Assembly: GCA_020746995.1 (NCBI GenBank)
Contig: JAGPXD010000002.1
Span: 2,728,001 to 2,792,000, forward strand
Reading direction: 5' to 3'
From: Plectosphaerella cucumerina
Lineage: Eukaryota > Ascomycota > Sordariomycetes > Glomerellales > Plectosphaerellaceae
Length of the DNA stretch: 64,000 bases
Part shown: piece by piece, positions 33,888 through 46,613 of the stretch
How the letters are laid out: each line of letters starts with the position of its first letter
How positions within the stretch are numbered: position 1 is the first letter of the stretch
Notes under the pieces: model-generated
Seen by the model: the letters and a program-made list of their open reading frames with translations, nothing else
What the model was told of the DNA's origin: nothing
The model's database searches: none
Program-made: the position numbers and the translations under genes

Positions 33888-36800
33888 TTTGGCTGGCCGG
33901 GGGGGAGGAGGAGAAAGGGAAAAAGGGGGAGGCTAGGGTCGGTTGCGAGGGGTGGGCAGTTGGTGGCGATGATATGGATCTCACACCGCCGCGACACCGC
34001 TCTTTGCAAAGCCAGGGGTCGTGAAGGTTGAGAAAAGTAAGGACGTGAAGAGGTCTTCCCGGGGATTGGGAAGGGGGTGGGATGGAGACGGGGGTGGTTG
34101 AGGAGAGGACGGGAGGCTCTCGACGGGGGTTCCGGGGGATTTTGGGGGTTAGGAGAGGAAGAGAGGTGGTGTTCGAGGCCGAGTGCCGACGAGGGGGGTG
34201 GAGGGGAGGATGAGGAGGGGGATGAGGGAATCGGGAACTGGATCGCGTCGCCCCCGAGAAATGCGCTGGCGAACAGGACGGCGATGGTGGTGTGTGTGGT
34301 GCGGTGCAGGAGCGACCCAGAGAGCCCAGAAGCCGGTGGCAGTTGAGCCAGAGGGCAGAGACGGAAGGAGGTGGTGGAGGGACGGCGGCGGGCGGACGGG
34401 TTGGAGCGAAGTGGGCGGAATCGGTCGCCCACGAGGCAGGAACGACTCGTCGAAACTGGCGGTGAGAGATGCAGTTGAACTTCCAGCCCCGGCCGGCGGC
34501 ACAAGCCAATCAACGGCCGAGGGGTCGCCAGCGGCGCCTGCACGAGTGTGGATATGTGTGGGCCAGGGTGTCTGCTCACGAGGGGCCCAGCCATCCAATG
34601 AGGGACCCGCTATCCAGCCGCCACCGTGCGATTTTCAGCGGACTCCGGGCGGGCCAGGCACTGTATTTTGTCGCCGCACAGTGGCCGGCTTCTTCGTCCA
34701 GGCCGGACGGTCGACCGCCCGGTGTTACCTGCGCTATCACGAGATGGACTGGAGCCGCCGGCGAACACCAGGGTGCTTGAGACGGTTCAAGCAAGGCAAG
34801 CTGCTACTGCTAGCTGAGGCGATGCTTGGTACTGGGCCGATGCGACCACAAACGGCGCTGGCCCTGGCCCTGGCCGCCTCGTCTGTGATTTCCAAGATGG
34901 GCCCGGCTTCCTCTATGCCCTTGCAGAACACCCCGCTGCCCGCCCCGAAATCGAACCGCCGTCTCGATAGTACGATCCAAGTCCAGGTCAGCTGGTATAT
35001 TGCTCAAACGACTGGCGTCCTGGGTTGGAATGTAGGCTTGCAGAACCGACCCGGTTGGAAGACAGGCCGGTATGGGACTGTTGTGTTAAGTTCCAGTCCT
35101 CGATACGCCACGCCGCTGGCCGCTCAGCGTTGCGTTCCGTCCGGACTATTCTTCCTGTCAGTGGCGCGGCGGCAACCGCGGCAGATGGAAACCACCCGTC
35201 TCAAGTTTGCCGACACCGTGACGCCGTTGGTTCAAGTTTGGTTTGGTTTTCTCGAGTCAGGTCCCCCGAACCACCGACCATCGTCATGACGGGGCTGAAT
35301 GTTCGGAAGTTTTTCTCGAGGGAAATGCCTCGTCATTTGTCGGACATACAGTACAAAACACACATCGAGTTCGAGTTGGGACGAGACGAGCCGGCGCGGC
35401 AATCATCCTCGAGCAAAAGTCTCTGATAGCACGTCGACCGGAAGCCCCGTGCCAACTCGGCCGCGCAAACTGTACGAGGGCAAGAAGGGCGGTCAGCTGG
35501 CGCAGCACGGCGCACGGTATACCAGCATTCGCCAAGGATGCCGTCCTGTACGCTGTTTCGCCAGTGGCCCCGGACTGGACACGTTCTTAGTGTACCCTCT
35601 GCGGTGCTGCAATGGACGTCGACACGCCCGTCCATCCTGCACTCACAGCCCACAGGACGGGCATGGGCAATCTATCCTGCCCATATCATATCAGTCTGGT
35701 CCTGCCGCCGGTCCTCCCTCGCAGATGGACGGCGACTCTAACCTCCCGAGTGCTTGCTTGGCTTGGCTTCTTTTATGCCCAGACAGGCGCGGCAAGCAGT
35801 GGACTCGGACTCGTGGACCGCCAAGCAAGGGCTCGTAACTTGAAGGCCGGCTCGTGGGATCGACGCTATAGATGGCACAAGGAGGCTGGGTGGCACCCAC
35901 CCTGCCTCCGAGTCTGCTCCGCTTGACCACCTCATCCGAAGGACGAACCTGAACAAGTGAAGCCCAGCCTTGAGTGGCTCGACGCCTCGCCGCCGGCCCA
36001 CGAACGGGTCCTGATTGTTCGTCCTTCTTTTCCAGCAACTGTTTCGCCAGCCGAACTCAGGGTATCCCAACTAGCTCGCCGCCTAGTGCCAGAGGCTTCA
36101 ACGGGGCCGGGCAACCTGTCGAAGGGGGGGGGATGATCCAGGCAGGCCAGGATGATTGCCAGACCAAATCGCGCGCCGAAGCAGATCTCCCGTGGTACTT
36201 GTGGTGCTACGAGGACAAGACCCCGTCAGCACGGCCAATCCTTCTGGCCACGGGCAGTCGTGGGCCCGCCTTCGGGCGATATGCACCAGGTCGCATACAA
36301 GTACAAGCTGCAGCAACAGACAGACAGATAGACCCTCCTTGCCTCCTTGCCGCGGCGGGGAAGACTTGATATCTCCCAGTGTGGCACACACTCACGCCCG
36401 CTGAGCAAACGCCACCAAGTTGACGTTGCTTGCTCGGCCACACCCGTGAGATCCCCGTCGTCCTACTGCCACCTCACATCTCCGAGATCTTGCCGCGAGT
36501 CATCGCCCAAAGGCATCGGCTGCTAATCATTCCGACGGATATGTGGGGGATCGAACGTCTAGCTCAAAACACTGTGCCTGGCGAGTCGTTCTGGCACAGA
36601 CATTGGCCCTATCTCAAGACCAGGCACCAACCAGGGCACGACGGCGCCTCGTGAACAATGGGAGATGATGAGAGGGGCAGGGCGGTCAAGGAGGGGGACC
36701 AAGGACGAGGCAAATGCACTGCCCTGAATCCGTCGATGCCGATGGGTCCCCTCGACTCCTCGATGGCTCGAAACAACCGCAAAGGTCACGATGCGAAAAG

Positions 36801-39800
36801 ACCATAATACCCCTGATATTCCCCGGCCCTGCCCACTAGCCTCTCCAATAGTGTGCGGGCAACACGGAAACCTCTCTGAGGCTCTCTAGCGATGCCCACT
36901 CACCCTCGACCTCGGCTTCAGGGTCCATCCCAGCTCGGGCCAAGACCGGGCCTTGCCAGATTCATCGTCGCCAATGGCAAGTCCTCGACCACCGAGATCA
37001 GCAAGCTTGGCAATGGCAGAGGAGATCCGGACGAGCCAACTCCCGTGCTGCCTTCGACTCTTTGAGGGCGCGCACGTCGCACCTATGGGGCCCTGGGGCC
37101 ACCTCGGTGCTGGCACTAACGCAAACCTGCCACCAGCGCCGCATGAGATCTGCGGCCTAGATCCTCCCCTAAAGATGGTGGTCATGTTCGCTTGTCAAGG
37201 CCGTGCGGCCAACGGTGACGGGAGGCAAAAGGAACCAGAAGGTCGAGCACGAGCACGAGGCACGCACGCCCGGAGCTACCCCAGATATGGCTGGCGCTGG
37301 GCTGATGCTCTCATGCCAGTTGAGGATGAGCGAGCGACGCCGGCCCGGTTCATTCGAGGGAACGACAGACGAGAAAGGCCGAAGCAAGCGCGGACTACAA
37401 TGGCCCGTCCATCCATCCCCCTGCTGCCGCCACCCATCGTCATCTTCTCGCCCACGCATCCTGACTGGTGCCACATGTTGGGCATCCGTCGGCCGCCCGC
37501 AGCTGGCGCATGAAGCCGCAGCCCATCATCGTGCATGTTCGCCTCCCGGCCAGTCCGGGCTGCCTGCTGGACGCGCGCTGGCCGAGCCTTCGATTCGCGC
37601 ATGAGCATTCTCATTCTCCCTTGGCTGGCCACGCAATATCGGCCACAGGCTACTGGCGAGGTGCGGATGGGGCCGTCCTGCCGCCCGCGACGTTGTCGTA
37701 CAACAGATAGCAGTACGCGCAGCTGCAGCAAGCAGACGGCCAGATCAGGTCGACCGACGCCAGACGCCTGCACAGGCGGGCCTGCGAACAGAGCTCGGCT
37801 GCCCGTCAAGTTGAGACAGGCAGACAAGCAGGTCTCGAACTCAAAAGGCACGCCCGACATCTGGCAGTCCACTAGAACGTCCCGCCACGGGCCACATGCC
37901 AGGCATATGTCGTGTCGACCACGCAGACCACGACCCCGCGATCTCCCTTTCGGCATTTCTTCTTCCTCGCAAAGGACTCCCGAGATGCGCCCCTCCAGCT
38001 GCGACAGCTTCGTGTTGGGCCATTGCGGGAGAAAGAAGCAAGCGTGTGCCGCATCAGCCATCGCCCCCCACCACCATCCGATAGAGAGAGGGCGGTGAAC
38101 ACCTCCAACGTTGGGCCAGGAAACCTGCACAGCCAAGCCAGCCCAACCATTCCCGAAAGTCGTCCGATGATAGAGGGGGAACGAAGACCGTCGGAGGTGC
38201 AATGTCTGTGCCCCCTGTGCCCCTCAGGAGATCTTCTGCGCATAATACTTACTTAGCATTCCACGCCGTCTCTGGCGATGCGCGTGATTGTCCGAGCATT
38301 CCTGGATGTGAGATCTGGAGCACAGCACTCGCGAGCCCCGCATGCTTGCCGCTAGCTCGAGCAACCTCACTCTGCCCTGCGAGTGGGGGAAAGCGAACTT
38401 CTCCTCCATTCGTGAGGCTTGCAAGTGGTCGAGGTGGATGACACCGGAGAACATGAAACTCCCAAACGTGACACTATCGATGACGGACGAGGAGCCTAGG
38501 CAAGGACATCATCTCGCAGTTCCTTGCGCGGTCGTCCGTCGCCTTACCAGCTTTCCTCCCTTCCTGCAAGCGTCTGACAATGATGAGGCAGACTTGGGGG
38601 CCGGCTCACGCATGCCGGCCTTTCACCGCCATCTGCCCCTCTCCATAATGTTGCCGCGCTCATGTCACGGCTTCTGCACGCAGCCGGCCGCTGCGTCCCT
38701 CTCGCAGTCCTGCCACGAGTGAAGTGTCAAACTTTTCCGGCGTGGCGCCCTTGTCCCTGCAGCAGCCTCGTCGGCGGCTCGCAGGCCACGAGGGGAGGCG
38801 GGCGAGGACAAGAAGGATGCCGCCTTGATGCAGCTACCCGCCGAGCTGATGGCGCCCGCGTGGGAGATTGCAAACGGCGACAGCGAGTCGGGAGGGAGCG
38901 ATGTAGAACGTCCCGGGGAAGCCCGAGGGCTGCTTCATCATATGGTAGTCTGACTCGGTGGTAATCACTTCGCCTGCGTTGCTTGCCTTCCCTGGTCCTC
39001 CTTCATGACTATCATGATGACATTGGTGCTGTATGACTCGAGAATTGTCAGCACAAAGGTTTGGGGGCTGACCAGGCTGGATGCGATCTGCCGCGACTTG
39101 GTTCCATGCGGGTGAGAGGCTTATGTGCGACATCGTGGGTGGTTGGTTCGTGATGATGCAGCTGTCTCGGGAAGGGGTTGCGCATCTCACAAACCTTTAT
39201 GTGAATCAAGCGGGCAGACAAGTCTCAGGGGATGCTGTGGGGAGTGTGACAATGGGTGTGATGTGTGATGCTTGGACTAGAGGCATTACATTGGAAGAAG
39301 CACGGGTTACAGAGAGTCCTTGATCTTGGGCCTCGGCGGTTCAAGTTCCTGGGCTGACATTCACTTCCATGTATCCTCACAGGCCGGGCTTGGAGTGATG
39401 GCCAGGCCGTAGATTTGGTGCATCCCGTAGAATCTTGGAGACTACTGCAACAAGCTCAAGTAAAATTCCAACCTCACATCTTGATCATTGCTTGCAGCCA
39501 TGGCAACCGAGCTTATCCCAACTTCAAGTCCCCGTCGTATTCGGAACCTGCCCCTGAACCCCTTGCCGTCAAGGCAAACTGCCATCACCACCTCCATCCA
39601 GACCCTAGAAAACGTCCTCATAAGACCCCACAAGAACCAAACCAAGTTCCCAGAAGCAGCCTTACCAGGTTTTCCCCTTGGAAACACCAAGAACGCCTGG
39701 CAGCTGTCAGACAAAGAGCCCCGAAGCTTGGCCCCTCGGTGAAGCCTCGGTGAGATCCCTTGCAGCGCGGGCTAGACCGTCGCGGGGCCACTCCGGTGAA

Positions 39801-40064
39801 GATGACCAATCAAATCCCGGCCGTCCCGCCCGTCGCAACTTCGTCCATCGACGACAATGAGTAAAGCGAGGGGCAGCGATGCGATTGTTCCCAACCGTCG
39901 CCGCCGCCCATTTCCCAGCCCAAACACGAAGGCGGCCCGTCAAGGAGCGCCAGAGTGAGAGAAGGACAATATCTCCAGGGCCGCGGCCCCCGAGAACAAA
40001 CTGAACGAAAGACAGGGATGCCCGAAGCCCTACAAAAGAGTCCTCTCACCCCTCTTTTTATGAC
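33888..40064. other. 6.2 kb gene-free region upstream of the polyQ factor and farnesyltransferase
   Basis: No protein gene is supportable despite long open frames on both strands (for example 34183-35289 + and 37276-38202 -). These are Arg/Pro/Gly-rich shadows of GC-rich DNA without domains or fungal splice structure. The first kilobase is G-rich on the plus strand (a C-rich leader for the factor). This is the longest gene desert in the window. A long 5' UTR, distal regulatory elements or a long non-coding RNA are all possible. Confidence 0.45.
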
Positions 40065-41798
40065 ATGAGCTCTCGCCGCATCACAGCTTCGAGACCTCGC
40101 CACAGAGCTACCTTTCGACGCACAGCACCCGTCAACACAATGGCAGCGCCCGTCACGCAGCTGGGGCCCCTCCCCGGCGCTCCCGCCCAGACCCGCGATG
40201 ACGACGATGAAGGCTTCGAGGACCTCGCCGAGGACCTCGCTGCCAAGTCCTCCCTCGGCGTCTCCGCCCTCTTCACCAGCCCCCCGCCCATAATCGACGC
40301 CCACTGGTCGCACACCCTCGAGGTTCAGAATGAGACCATGCATGAGTGCCTGCCCCTGCTCGCCGGCGCCAGGGACAACGTCGAGCTCACCCGCCATGGC
40401 GTCCCTCGTCTGCGCCGCGACGTCCACGTCCGCTTCCTGCACAAGCAGCTGGGCACTCTGCCGCCGCAGTTTGTTGCTGCCGATGCCAGCAGGCCCTGGT
40501 TCCTCTTCTGGTGCTTGAACGGACTCTCCTTGCTCGGAGAAGATGTGTCCAGCTACCGTCGCCAGCTCATCGATACTGCCCGGAGCATGCAGAACCCCGA
40601 CGGCGGCTTCGGCGGTGGTCCTGGTCAGGTCTCTCATCTTGCCACCACGTTTGCTGTCATCCTCTCTATTGCTGTTGTTGGCGGCGAGGAGGCATACGAG
40701 GTCATTGACCGCAAGGCGATGTGGAAGTGGCTCAACACCCTCAAGCAGCCTGACGGCAGCGTTCAGATGGTGTTCGGTGGCGAGGCTGACGTGAGGTAAA
40801 TTTTATTGGGGGATGGGCGTGATTATGACCCTGAAATTTAACGAATGATACAGGGCGGCCTACTGCACAGCAGTTACTATCGGCCTGTTGAACATGCCCC
40901 TCGAGCTGTCTCCTGATTCCCCAGCATACACCCCAGATGGCAAGTCCACTTTCTACACGGGACTGGGTGACTACATCCGACGATGTAAGTAGTCTCTGTT
41001 CATGATCAGTGCCTTCCCGTTGACTGACCCGAACAGGCCAGACGTACGAAGGCGGAATATCCGGCAGGCCCGACGCCGAGGCCCACGGAGCCTACGCGTT
41101 CTGCGCACTTGCATGCCTTTCCATCTTGGATTTCCCGCACAGAAGCATCCCCAAGTCAGTTCTCCCAATTCCACCCCCTGAGACGTTGCTCATGCTGACC
41201 TTCGCAGATACCTCGACGTGCCCAGGCTGATCTCCTGGCTCGCCTCGCGGCAGAATGCCCCCGAGGCCGGCTTCAGCGGCCGCACCAACAAGCTCGTTGA
41301 CGGCTGCTACGCCCACTGGGTCGGCGGCTGCTGGCCACTCATCGACACAGCCCTCAACGGCGGCAACGACCTCGAGGAATCGCCGTCGTTGACGGCCGAG
41401 GTGGACTGGTACAACCGCGAGGGCCTCATCCGATACATCCTCTCCTGCGCGCAGGACCAGACCAAGCGGGGCGGCCTGAGGGACAAGCCGAGCAGGTGAG
41501 TTAGACCAATATCCAGCGCTTGCTGGTGATTATTGACTTGCGTAGACCCTCCGACGCATACCATACGTGCTATGTCCTCAGCGGCCTGACTTCGGCGCAG
41601 CACAAGTGGGAGCTCAAGTACGTGGACGACAATGACATGATCCTCACAGAGCCTGTGTGGAAGGTGTCGCCGCGGACGGGCGAGGGCGAGATCTTTGAGG
41701 AGGAGGACCGTGTCAGCACTATGCACCCGGCCTACACGATTCCCGAACAGAAGGCTTATGACACGAGGGCGTACTTTGCCACCAAGCCAGGGTTTTAA
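40065..41798 (+). CDS. Protein farnesyltransferase beta subunit
   Basis: Five exons: 40065-40795, 40854-40984, 41037-41154, 41208-41495 and 41546-41798. The product is 506 residues from 40065, or 481 if translation begins at the in-frame ATG 40140, which has the better context (CAACACAATGG). The alpha-alpha barrel repeats are visible: DGGFGGGPGQ, DGSVQMVFGGEADVRAAYC and YEGGISGRPDAEAHGAYAFC. The zinc ligands match the mammalian enzyme: Asp and Cys in NKLVDGCYAHW, and His in PSDAYHTCYVLSGL. Family knowledge: with the alpha subunit it attaches farnesyl to CaaX proteins such as Ras and mating factors, in the cytosol. The gene is a RAM1 orthologue by motif. It converges with the Mpv17-like gene, with stops 346 bp apart. 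Confidence 0.95.
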
Positions 41799-42144
41799 GG
41801 TTGTCATAGTCATGAAACAATCACATCCGTGGGCTTTCCGTCGGGACTTTGAGCCCTGTATCGCGGGGCATCGCAATGTACAGACTTTCAATACAAGAAC
41901 CGAATCAATTCGTGTCATGTCTAATGTATTCCAAGCAAACATAAATGACTGTCAAAGCCATGTAAAGAATGCGCCAAACGCCGGCATCAGCGTTCCCGTA
42001 CAACCCCCAAAGATATCAAGACCCACCAGGAGGTTATCCGTCCTCCCGCCAACGCCCCAGAATGCAAGCAGAGGGCCACAGCGAGTGACAGTCATGATGT
42101 GAGAACCAAAGTGCGAGACAGAAGGAAAACAGCTCATCCCGCAA
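41799..42144. other. Convergent 3' regions, no gene seen
   Basis: 346 bp between the stops of the farnesyltransferase and Mpv17-like genes. Nothing supportable inside. Confidence 0.5.
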
Positions 42145-43213
42145 TCAGAGACGAATGTCCGAAGGGGCGTTGTGGTTGGGACGCATGTCGACGTCCTCGG
42201 CCGAGTTGGACAGGGAGAGGTACGCGGTCCAGGCAATACCAACGGTGGAAACAAAGGGCTACAACAGCGGTCAGTAAGAGGCAGCATACCCCCGAAGACA
42301 CGAGTACTCACAAGCTGGAATTGCACAGGCATGAGCCTGAAGTTGATGATCTGGACGGCGGGCCAGACGAGGTAGTTCGCCTTCAGTGTCGGCACATACA
42401 TATCGCGCAGCTTGTGGTAGACGGCGCGACGGCCGCCGCCCTCGGCAACAGTCATGATGGTGAAGAAGGCGGCAACACCGAAGGGCGCGAAGACGAGCTG
42501 GTCCATGGCGACGCGCTTCATGGCGGGGCCGAAGGCGCTGGTCTTGGTGATGGGGAAGGCCTGGGAGAGGAACTTGAACCACTTGAATTGGACGGGGGCC
42601 ATGCAGAAGCCGTAGGCCATGAAGCGGGTGAGACGCTCGAAGTCGAAGGGGGGCGGGAGAGCCTTTGAGTCAGGGATGAGGTCGCGGTCGAGGAGGGGGT
42701 TCTTCTTGTCGATTTCGTGGATTTCGATGGCGATGTTGTCGTCCTTGCCGACGCCGCCGGGCTTGCGGAGGGCGGTCTGGCGGAGGACGGTTATGGTCTG
42801 GGCGGTCGTGTCTGCGATGCCACCGAGGATGGCGTTCGTCACCATCATGGTGAGGACTGGAGGAGAAGGAGTTAGCTGGGAGTTTTTGGCTGGGGTATTG
42901 GGGGGTGGCGATTTTCGGACGTACGTGGTCGGGCCTCATAGTAGGCGTTGAACCTGGCGGTCAGGCGGGCGACGAAGGCCATCTCGATGAAGAAGATGAT
43001 GGCGTGGAGGAGTGGCTAGAGAGGCGACGACGATGTCAGTCCTGCGCTTCAAGGTATCGCGGTGGTGTTGATGGGTCGGAGGCGGGTGGCGATGGAATGC
43101 CAGGCCGAGGGAGGTTGCTAGGCAGGAAGCAGGGGGTTGCTCACAATGCGGCCGTAGATGTATTTGCTATTCACGGTTCGTGTGATGCGACGGCGGGTGA
43201 GTTCCCAAGACAT
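42145..43213 (-). CDS. Mpv17/PMP22-family membrane protein
   Basis: Four exons on the minus strand: 43213-43145, 43015-42925, 42856-42312 and 42258-42145, with introns of 129, 68 and 53 bp, giving 272 residues. The start is at ATG 43213 (MSWELTRRRITRT). Family marks are FNAYYEARPLLTMMVTNAIL with GGIADTTAQ near the N-terminus, FERLTRFMAYGFCMAPVQFKWF in the middle, DQLVFAPFGVAAFF, and the C-terminal signature YLVWPAVQIINFRLMPVQFQL continuing across the splice into PFVSTVGIAWTAYLS. About four membrane helices. A ~45-residue polar insert (GGVGKDDNIAIEIHEID) separates the first helix from the rest. Family knowledge: members sit in the inner mitochondrial or the peroxisomal membrane. In Neurospora a PMP22-like member sorts Woronin bodies. 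Which of these applies is not evident. Confidence 0.9.
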
Positions 43214-44212
43214 GATGTAGAAGTAGGTCGCGGCTCAACTGGGTGGATTGATGTATGATTTTTGGCAGGGAAGGCGCCAGGGAAGGCGAGCAGGCTGGAG
43301 ATGCGATAAGATCGAGGGGTCCAAGGACGGGCTCCGATGACGACAGAGCGTAGAAGCGGAGGGCCGAAATGGGAACTGGACTACCTTCGACACGGCTCGG
43401 AGTCGGTGGGTGCCAAGAGTTGCACGATCGTCGATTGGTCACCGTCAGAATCAAAGGGCGCGGGCCCCGGAGATTTTGGTCCTATGGCGAGCAGAGCGTA
43501 GCGGTCGGAGAGGCGCGAGGACAGAATGTTGAACTGCTGATGTAGGCCGAGGCTGGCTTCTCCCCTTTCTTCTTGCGGTTTGGAGATGGAGGAGTTGGAG
43601 AGAAAAAAAGATGGAAACAGATCCTCGCACGCGCAGGTGGGAACCCCAAGCTTCCTGGACGCACAGCTCGACTCGGTCGGTGTCCTCTCGGAGCCCGTTC
43701 GGTCGTCACCTCACTCCTTGACTCCTCACCAGCGAAAGGGAGGGAGGGGCGGGAGGGGAGGGCGGCTGGGATTGTGATGCTCGCGCCCACTGACAGGGGA
43801 GAGCACAGGGGATTTCGGGGGCCGTGACAGGCGGGCATGCGGGGGCAGATGGACCCCCAAACAGTGGCCCTGGCTCCCAATCAGGATAAGTCTTGGCTAT
43901 TTTGGAGACGGGAGCACGGGTTACGACGTCACTGGTTGGGGCTGTCCCTGCGAACCTCAAGATTTGGGCGACATGGATATAAGTTTGTACGTGGACTTCG
44001 TTGTTTTAGAAGATCGTGGTGATATCAAGCTCTGCTTCGACGGACGCACTCATGGTGTTGTGGCTGTAGTATTATACAGTCAGAAGCCGACATCCGCTCC
44101 TCAGGGACCATCGATTCTCTCAGCCGAAACATCGTCCGGCCTCTGCCTCGCTCACGACCCTACTTGAGACGCCGACCGTTCCGCCTCTATAAACAGACAT
44201 CAACCACCAGCC
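43214..44212. other. Intergenic: Mpv17-like promoter and Cwf19 3' side
   Basis: About 1 kb with no supportable gene. Short frames are open but lack any domain or splice structure. Confidence 0.45.
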
Positions 44213-46330
44213 TCACGCCCCCGAGAGCACCCTCGTCCAGTCAAACTTGCGCCACCGCTTCTTGAACGGCTCGACTCGCGCGTCGTCCTTCCTCCACCGG
44301 CCCTGCTTCTTGATAACATCCGGCCCCAGGTCAAGGACACCACCAATAACCTCTCGCGCGAATAGGTCTCCCCGCGGCCACTTTGCTGCGTTCTCGACAA
44401 TGTGCCCCAATCCACCGTCGAGCGTGAACCACACGTGGAAGTAGGGCATCTCCTTGGCGATGGACCGCCGGAACGCCAGCCGGCCCAGGCCTCCCTCCGT
44501 TGCCGCCGCCCCCGTATCAATGACTTTGCGGTGCTGCGCCCACTCGTCGTCGGCCGTCATGAACGCCTCCCGGAAGTAGGCCGGGATCATGGCGCCGTCC
44601 TCGTACGGGATCGGCACCGCCATCATGGCCGCGTGCAGGTGCCGCTGCGGCGCCGCCGCGTTCTCGTAAAAGATGACGTCCTGACCCCGATCGTGGTACA
44701 TGCGTGTAAGCGACTTCATAAAGTTGCGCATCTCCTCCCACTCGTCGTCGTCGCACTCGAGCAAGTTGCGCCGGTGCGCCAGGGGCGCGATGACAGCCCC
44801 GCCCTCGCCTACCTCGGGCTCCGTCGGCAGCGTTAGGTACGCCCGCGTGCCCAGCGACACCACAGGCGCCAGCGGCGGCTGACCCTTGTCTTCGTGGTGG
44901 CACAGTGGGCAGTTGTCCAGGATCTTCGTCAGCTTCTGGTACTCGCCCACCGCCAGGTTCTTGAGATTGATCTCCGACTTGTGCACCCGTTTGGCCAGCT
45001 TGTCGGCATTCTCGTCCATATACTCGAGGTCGTCGTCGAACTTGGAGTCCTTTGCGATCCGTTCCGCAAGTCGCATGCCCTCGCCGCCCGCCTGTCCGCG
45101 TGTGCGCCGCTCCTCTCGAACCATGTCTTCGATCGTCATGTCCTGATTCTCCTCAACGTTGCCCCTCTCCCGTCCGCGCCTCGTTTCGATCGCCTTGACC
45201 TCGCCCCGCGTGCCGGCGAGGATTCTGCTTTCCTGCGCACCGAGGACGACCGATTGCGGCCCGTTGGTAGCGAAGTTGGCCGCCGCCTGCTCGTACTCGG
45301 CTTCGAGCTGCGCCGCGTTGGGCGCCCTAATCAGCTTCGCCTTGACCATCTGGGCCCGTAGTCTGTTGAGCGTCGTCTGGTCCATGGGGGTATGCTGTGA
45401 TGGCCGGTCCGGAATCACGACGCCCTGTTCCGGGGGTTCATCGTCGGAGGGGGCCTCGTCCTTGGCCGCGGCTGCCTCCTTTGCTTTCCGCTCGCGGTAT
45501 AGATCGCCTGTGGGCTGATCCGGGCCTTCGTAGCCCTCGCCATAGAGCTTGCGCCGATCGAGTTGCGTCCTCTCCTCCCGTGCATCGTCAAAGTCTTGTA
45601 GGTCACCGTACTTTTCCAAGGCGACATCATCGACGGACCGGCCGGTCTGGTCCACCAAGGTGTAAACGGAAGCAAGCTTCATCATCCTCCACTGCGCGCC
45701 TCTGTCGCCAAACTTGTAGTCCACCTTTCGTGCTGCTGTTGACGCATCTTCGTCGGCGTCATGCCCGGCCTGCACCTCGTCGAAGTCTTTGTTGATTTCT
45801 CTCGAGTGGACGACACGGACTGGTGCTTCCTTCGGCGGTGGTGTTTTCTCCTTCTGCCGCCGTTGGACGTAGTCAATGTCGATGGCAGAAGGCGCCGTCA
45901 TCCAGTCGTCGCGCTTCAGCAGAGATGCGCCATTTGGCTCGGTGATCGAAGCGACCGGAGGTTCGTCGGCTTTGGGTGTGTCGTCCTTCGAGCTCTGGTC
46001 GTCTTCCTCCCGTCGCGCCCTCTTTCGTCGGCTCGAGTTGTCCTCGATGTCGTCGTCGCGTCGGCGCGATTCGCGGTGTCGCCGATGACTGCCGTCATCG
46101 TCGCGATGTCTCGAGCTCCGGTGCTCGTGTCTTTCGCGACTTCCGTCGCGGTCTCGGTGGCGGCGTCGCTCTGTTGATTCGTCTGCTTCGTCCTTGCGAT
46201 GGCTGCGGTGGTGGTGATGGGATCGGTGCTGTTTCTTGCGTTCCCTGCGCTCTTCCTTCTCTCTCTGCGTGCGCTCCCTTTCGCCCTGTTCGGCGGCGAG
46301 TGCCTTTTCAAACTCGTCGAGGCCGTCCAT
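44213..46330 (-). CDS. Cwf19/CwfJ-like splicing factor
   Basis: Single exon, 705 residues. ATG 46330 was chosen because MDGLDEFEKAL is the typical family start and the longer frame adds 31 unlikely residues. The first ~130 residues are charged and RS/RD/RH-rich (ERRERKKQHRSHHHH and following), like many spliceosomal proteins. The middle carries long acidic helices. The C-terminal ~240 residues hold the two CwfJ domains: a zinc-binding CPLCHHEDK and the HIT-like core with ENAAAPQRHLHAAMMAVP, followed by AYFREAFMTADDEW and the end RKFDWTRVL. Family knowledge: Cwf19 and yeast Drn1 act late in the spliceosome, linked to lariat debranching. The gene is head-to-head with GPN1, with 283 bp between start codons, so both share a promoter. 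Confidence 0.94.
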   Translation of the reverse strand: MDGLDEFEKALAAEQGERERTQREKEERRERKKQHRSHHHHRSHRKDEADESTERRRHRDRDGSRERHEHRSSRHRDDDGSHRRHRESRRRDDDIEDNSSRRKRARREEDDQSSKDDTPKADEPPVASITEPNGASLLKRDDWMTAPSAIDIDYVQRRQKEKTPPPKEAPVRVVHSREINKDFDEVQAGHDADEDASTAARKVDYKFGDRGAQWRMMKLASVYTLVDQTGRSVDDVALEKYGDLQDFDDAREERTQLDRRKLYGEGYEGPDQPTGDLYRERKAKEAAAAKDEAPSDDEPPEQGVVIPDRPSQHTPMDQTTLNRLRAQMVKAKLIRAPNAAQLEAEYEQAAANFATNGPQSVVLGAQESRILAGTRGEVKAIETRRGRERGNVEENQDMTIEDMVREERRTRGQAGGEGMRLAERIAKDSKFDDDLEYMDENADKLAKRVHKSEINLKNLAVGEYQKLTKILDNCPLCHHEDKGQPPLAPVVSLGTRAYLTLPTEPEVGEGGAVIAPLAHRRNLLECDDDEWEEMRNFMKSLTRMYHDRGQDVIFYENAAAPQRHLHAAMMAVPIPYEDGAMIPAYFREAFMTADDEWAQHRKVIDTGAAATEGGLGRLAFRRSIAKEMPYFHVWFTLDGGLGHIVENAAKWPRGDLFAREVIGGVLDLGPDVIKKQGRWRKDDARVEPFKKRWRKFDWTRVLSGA

Positions 46331-46613
46331 CGTGGGTAGGTGAATTGGTGGTGTGGGATGGAAGATGACGTTGTGCCAATGCAGCTTTTCTGAGAGCTGC
46401 ACCAGACGGCAAGCACGGGCCATCGGAGGTGCCTTCAGCGGTCGCGGGCGCTCTAGCGGCCTTGACGTGCCCGCCGGCCGGCCCCACGCGGGGCACTTCA
46501 GATCTTCAGAGGGGACGGTACGCTTTTCCCCCGCCAGCTCTGATTTTCAACTCGACATCAGCACTTCAACCCCTTCACCAGTCACGGCCAGCACGATCGC
46601 AAGACTGTGAACT
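46331..46613. promoter_or_regulatory. Bidirectional promoter of Cwf19-like and GPN1 genes
   Basis: 283 bp between the divergent ATGs at 46330 (-) and 46614 (+). It must hold both promoters. No TATA element is evident on either side, as is usual for housekeeping genes. Confidence 0.55.

Noticed and set aside
34183..35289. 368-residue open frame on the plus strand in the gene desert
   Set aside because: Composition is Arg/Gly/Pro-rich with no domain, no hydrophobic core pattern and no splice structure. It lies in GC-rich DNA where long chance frames are expected.
37276..38202. 308-residue open frame on the minus strand in the gene desert
   Set aside because: No recognisable domain, odd composition, and several comparable frames overlap it on the other strand.
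39810..40637. 275-residue antisense frame over the farnesyltransferase start
   Set aside because: It is a shadow of the conserved farnesyltransferase exon on the opposite strand.
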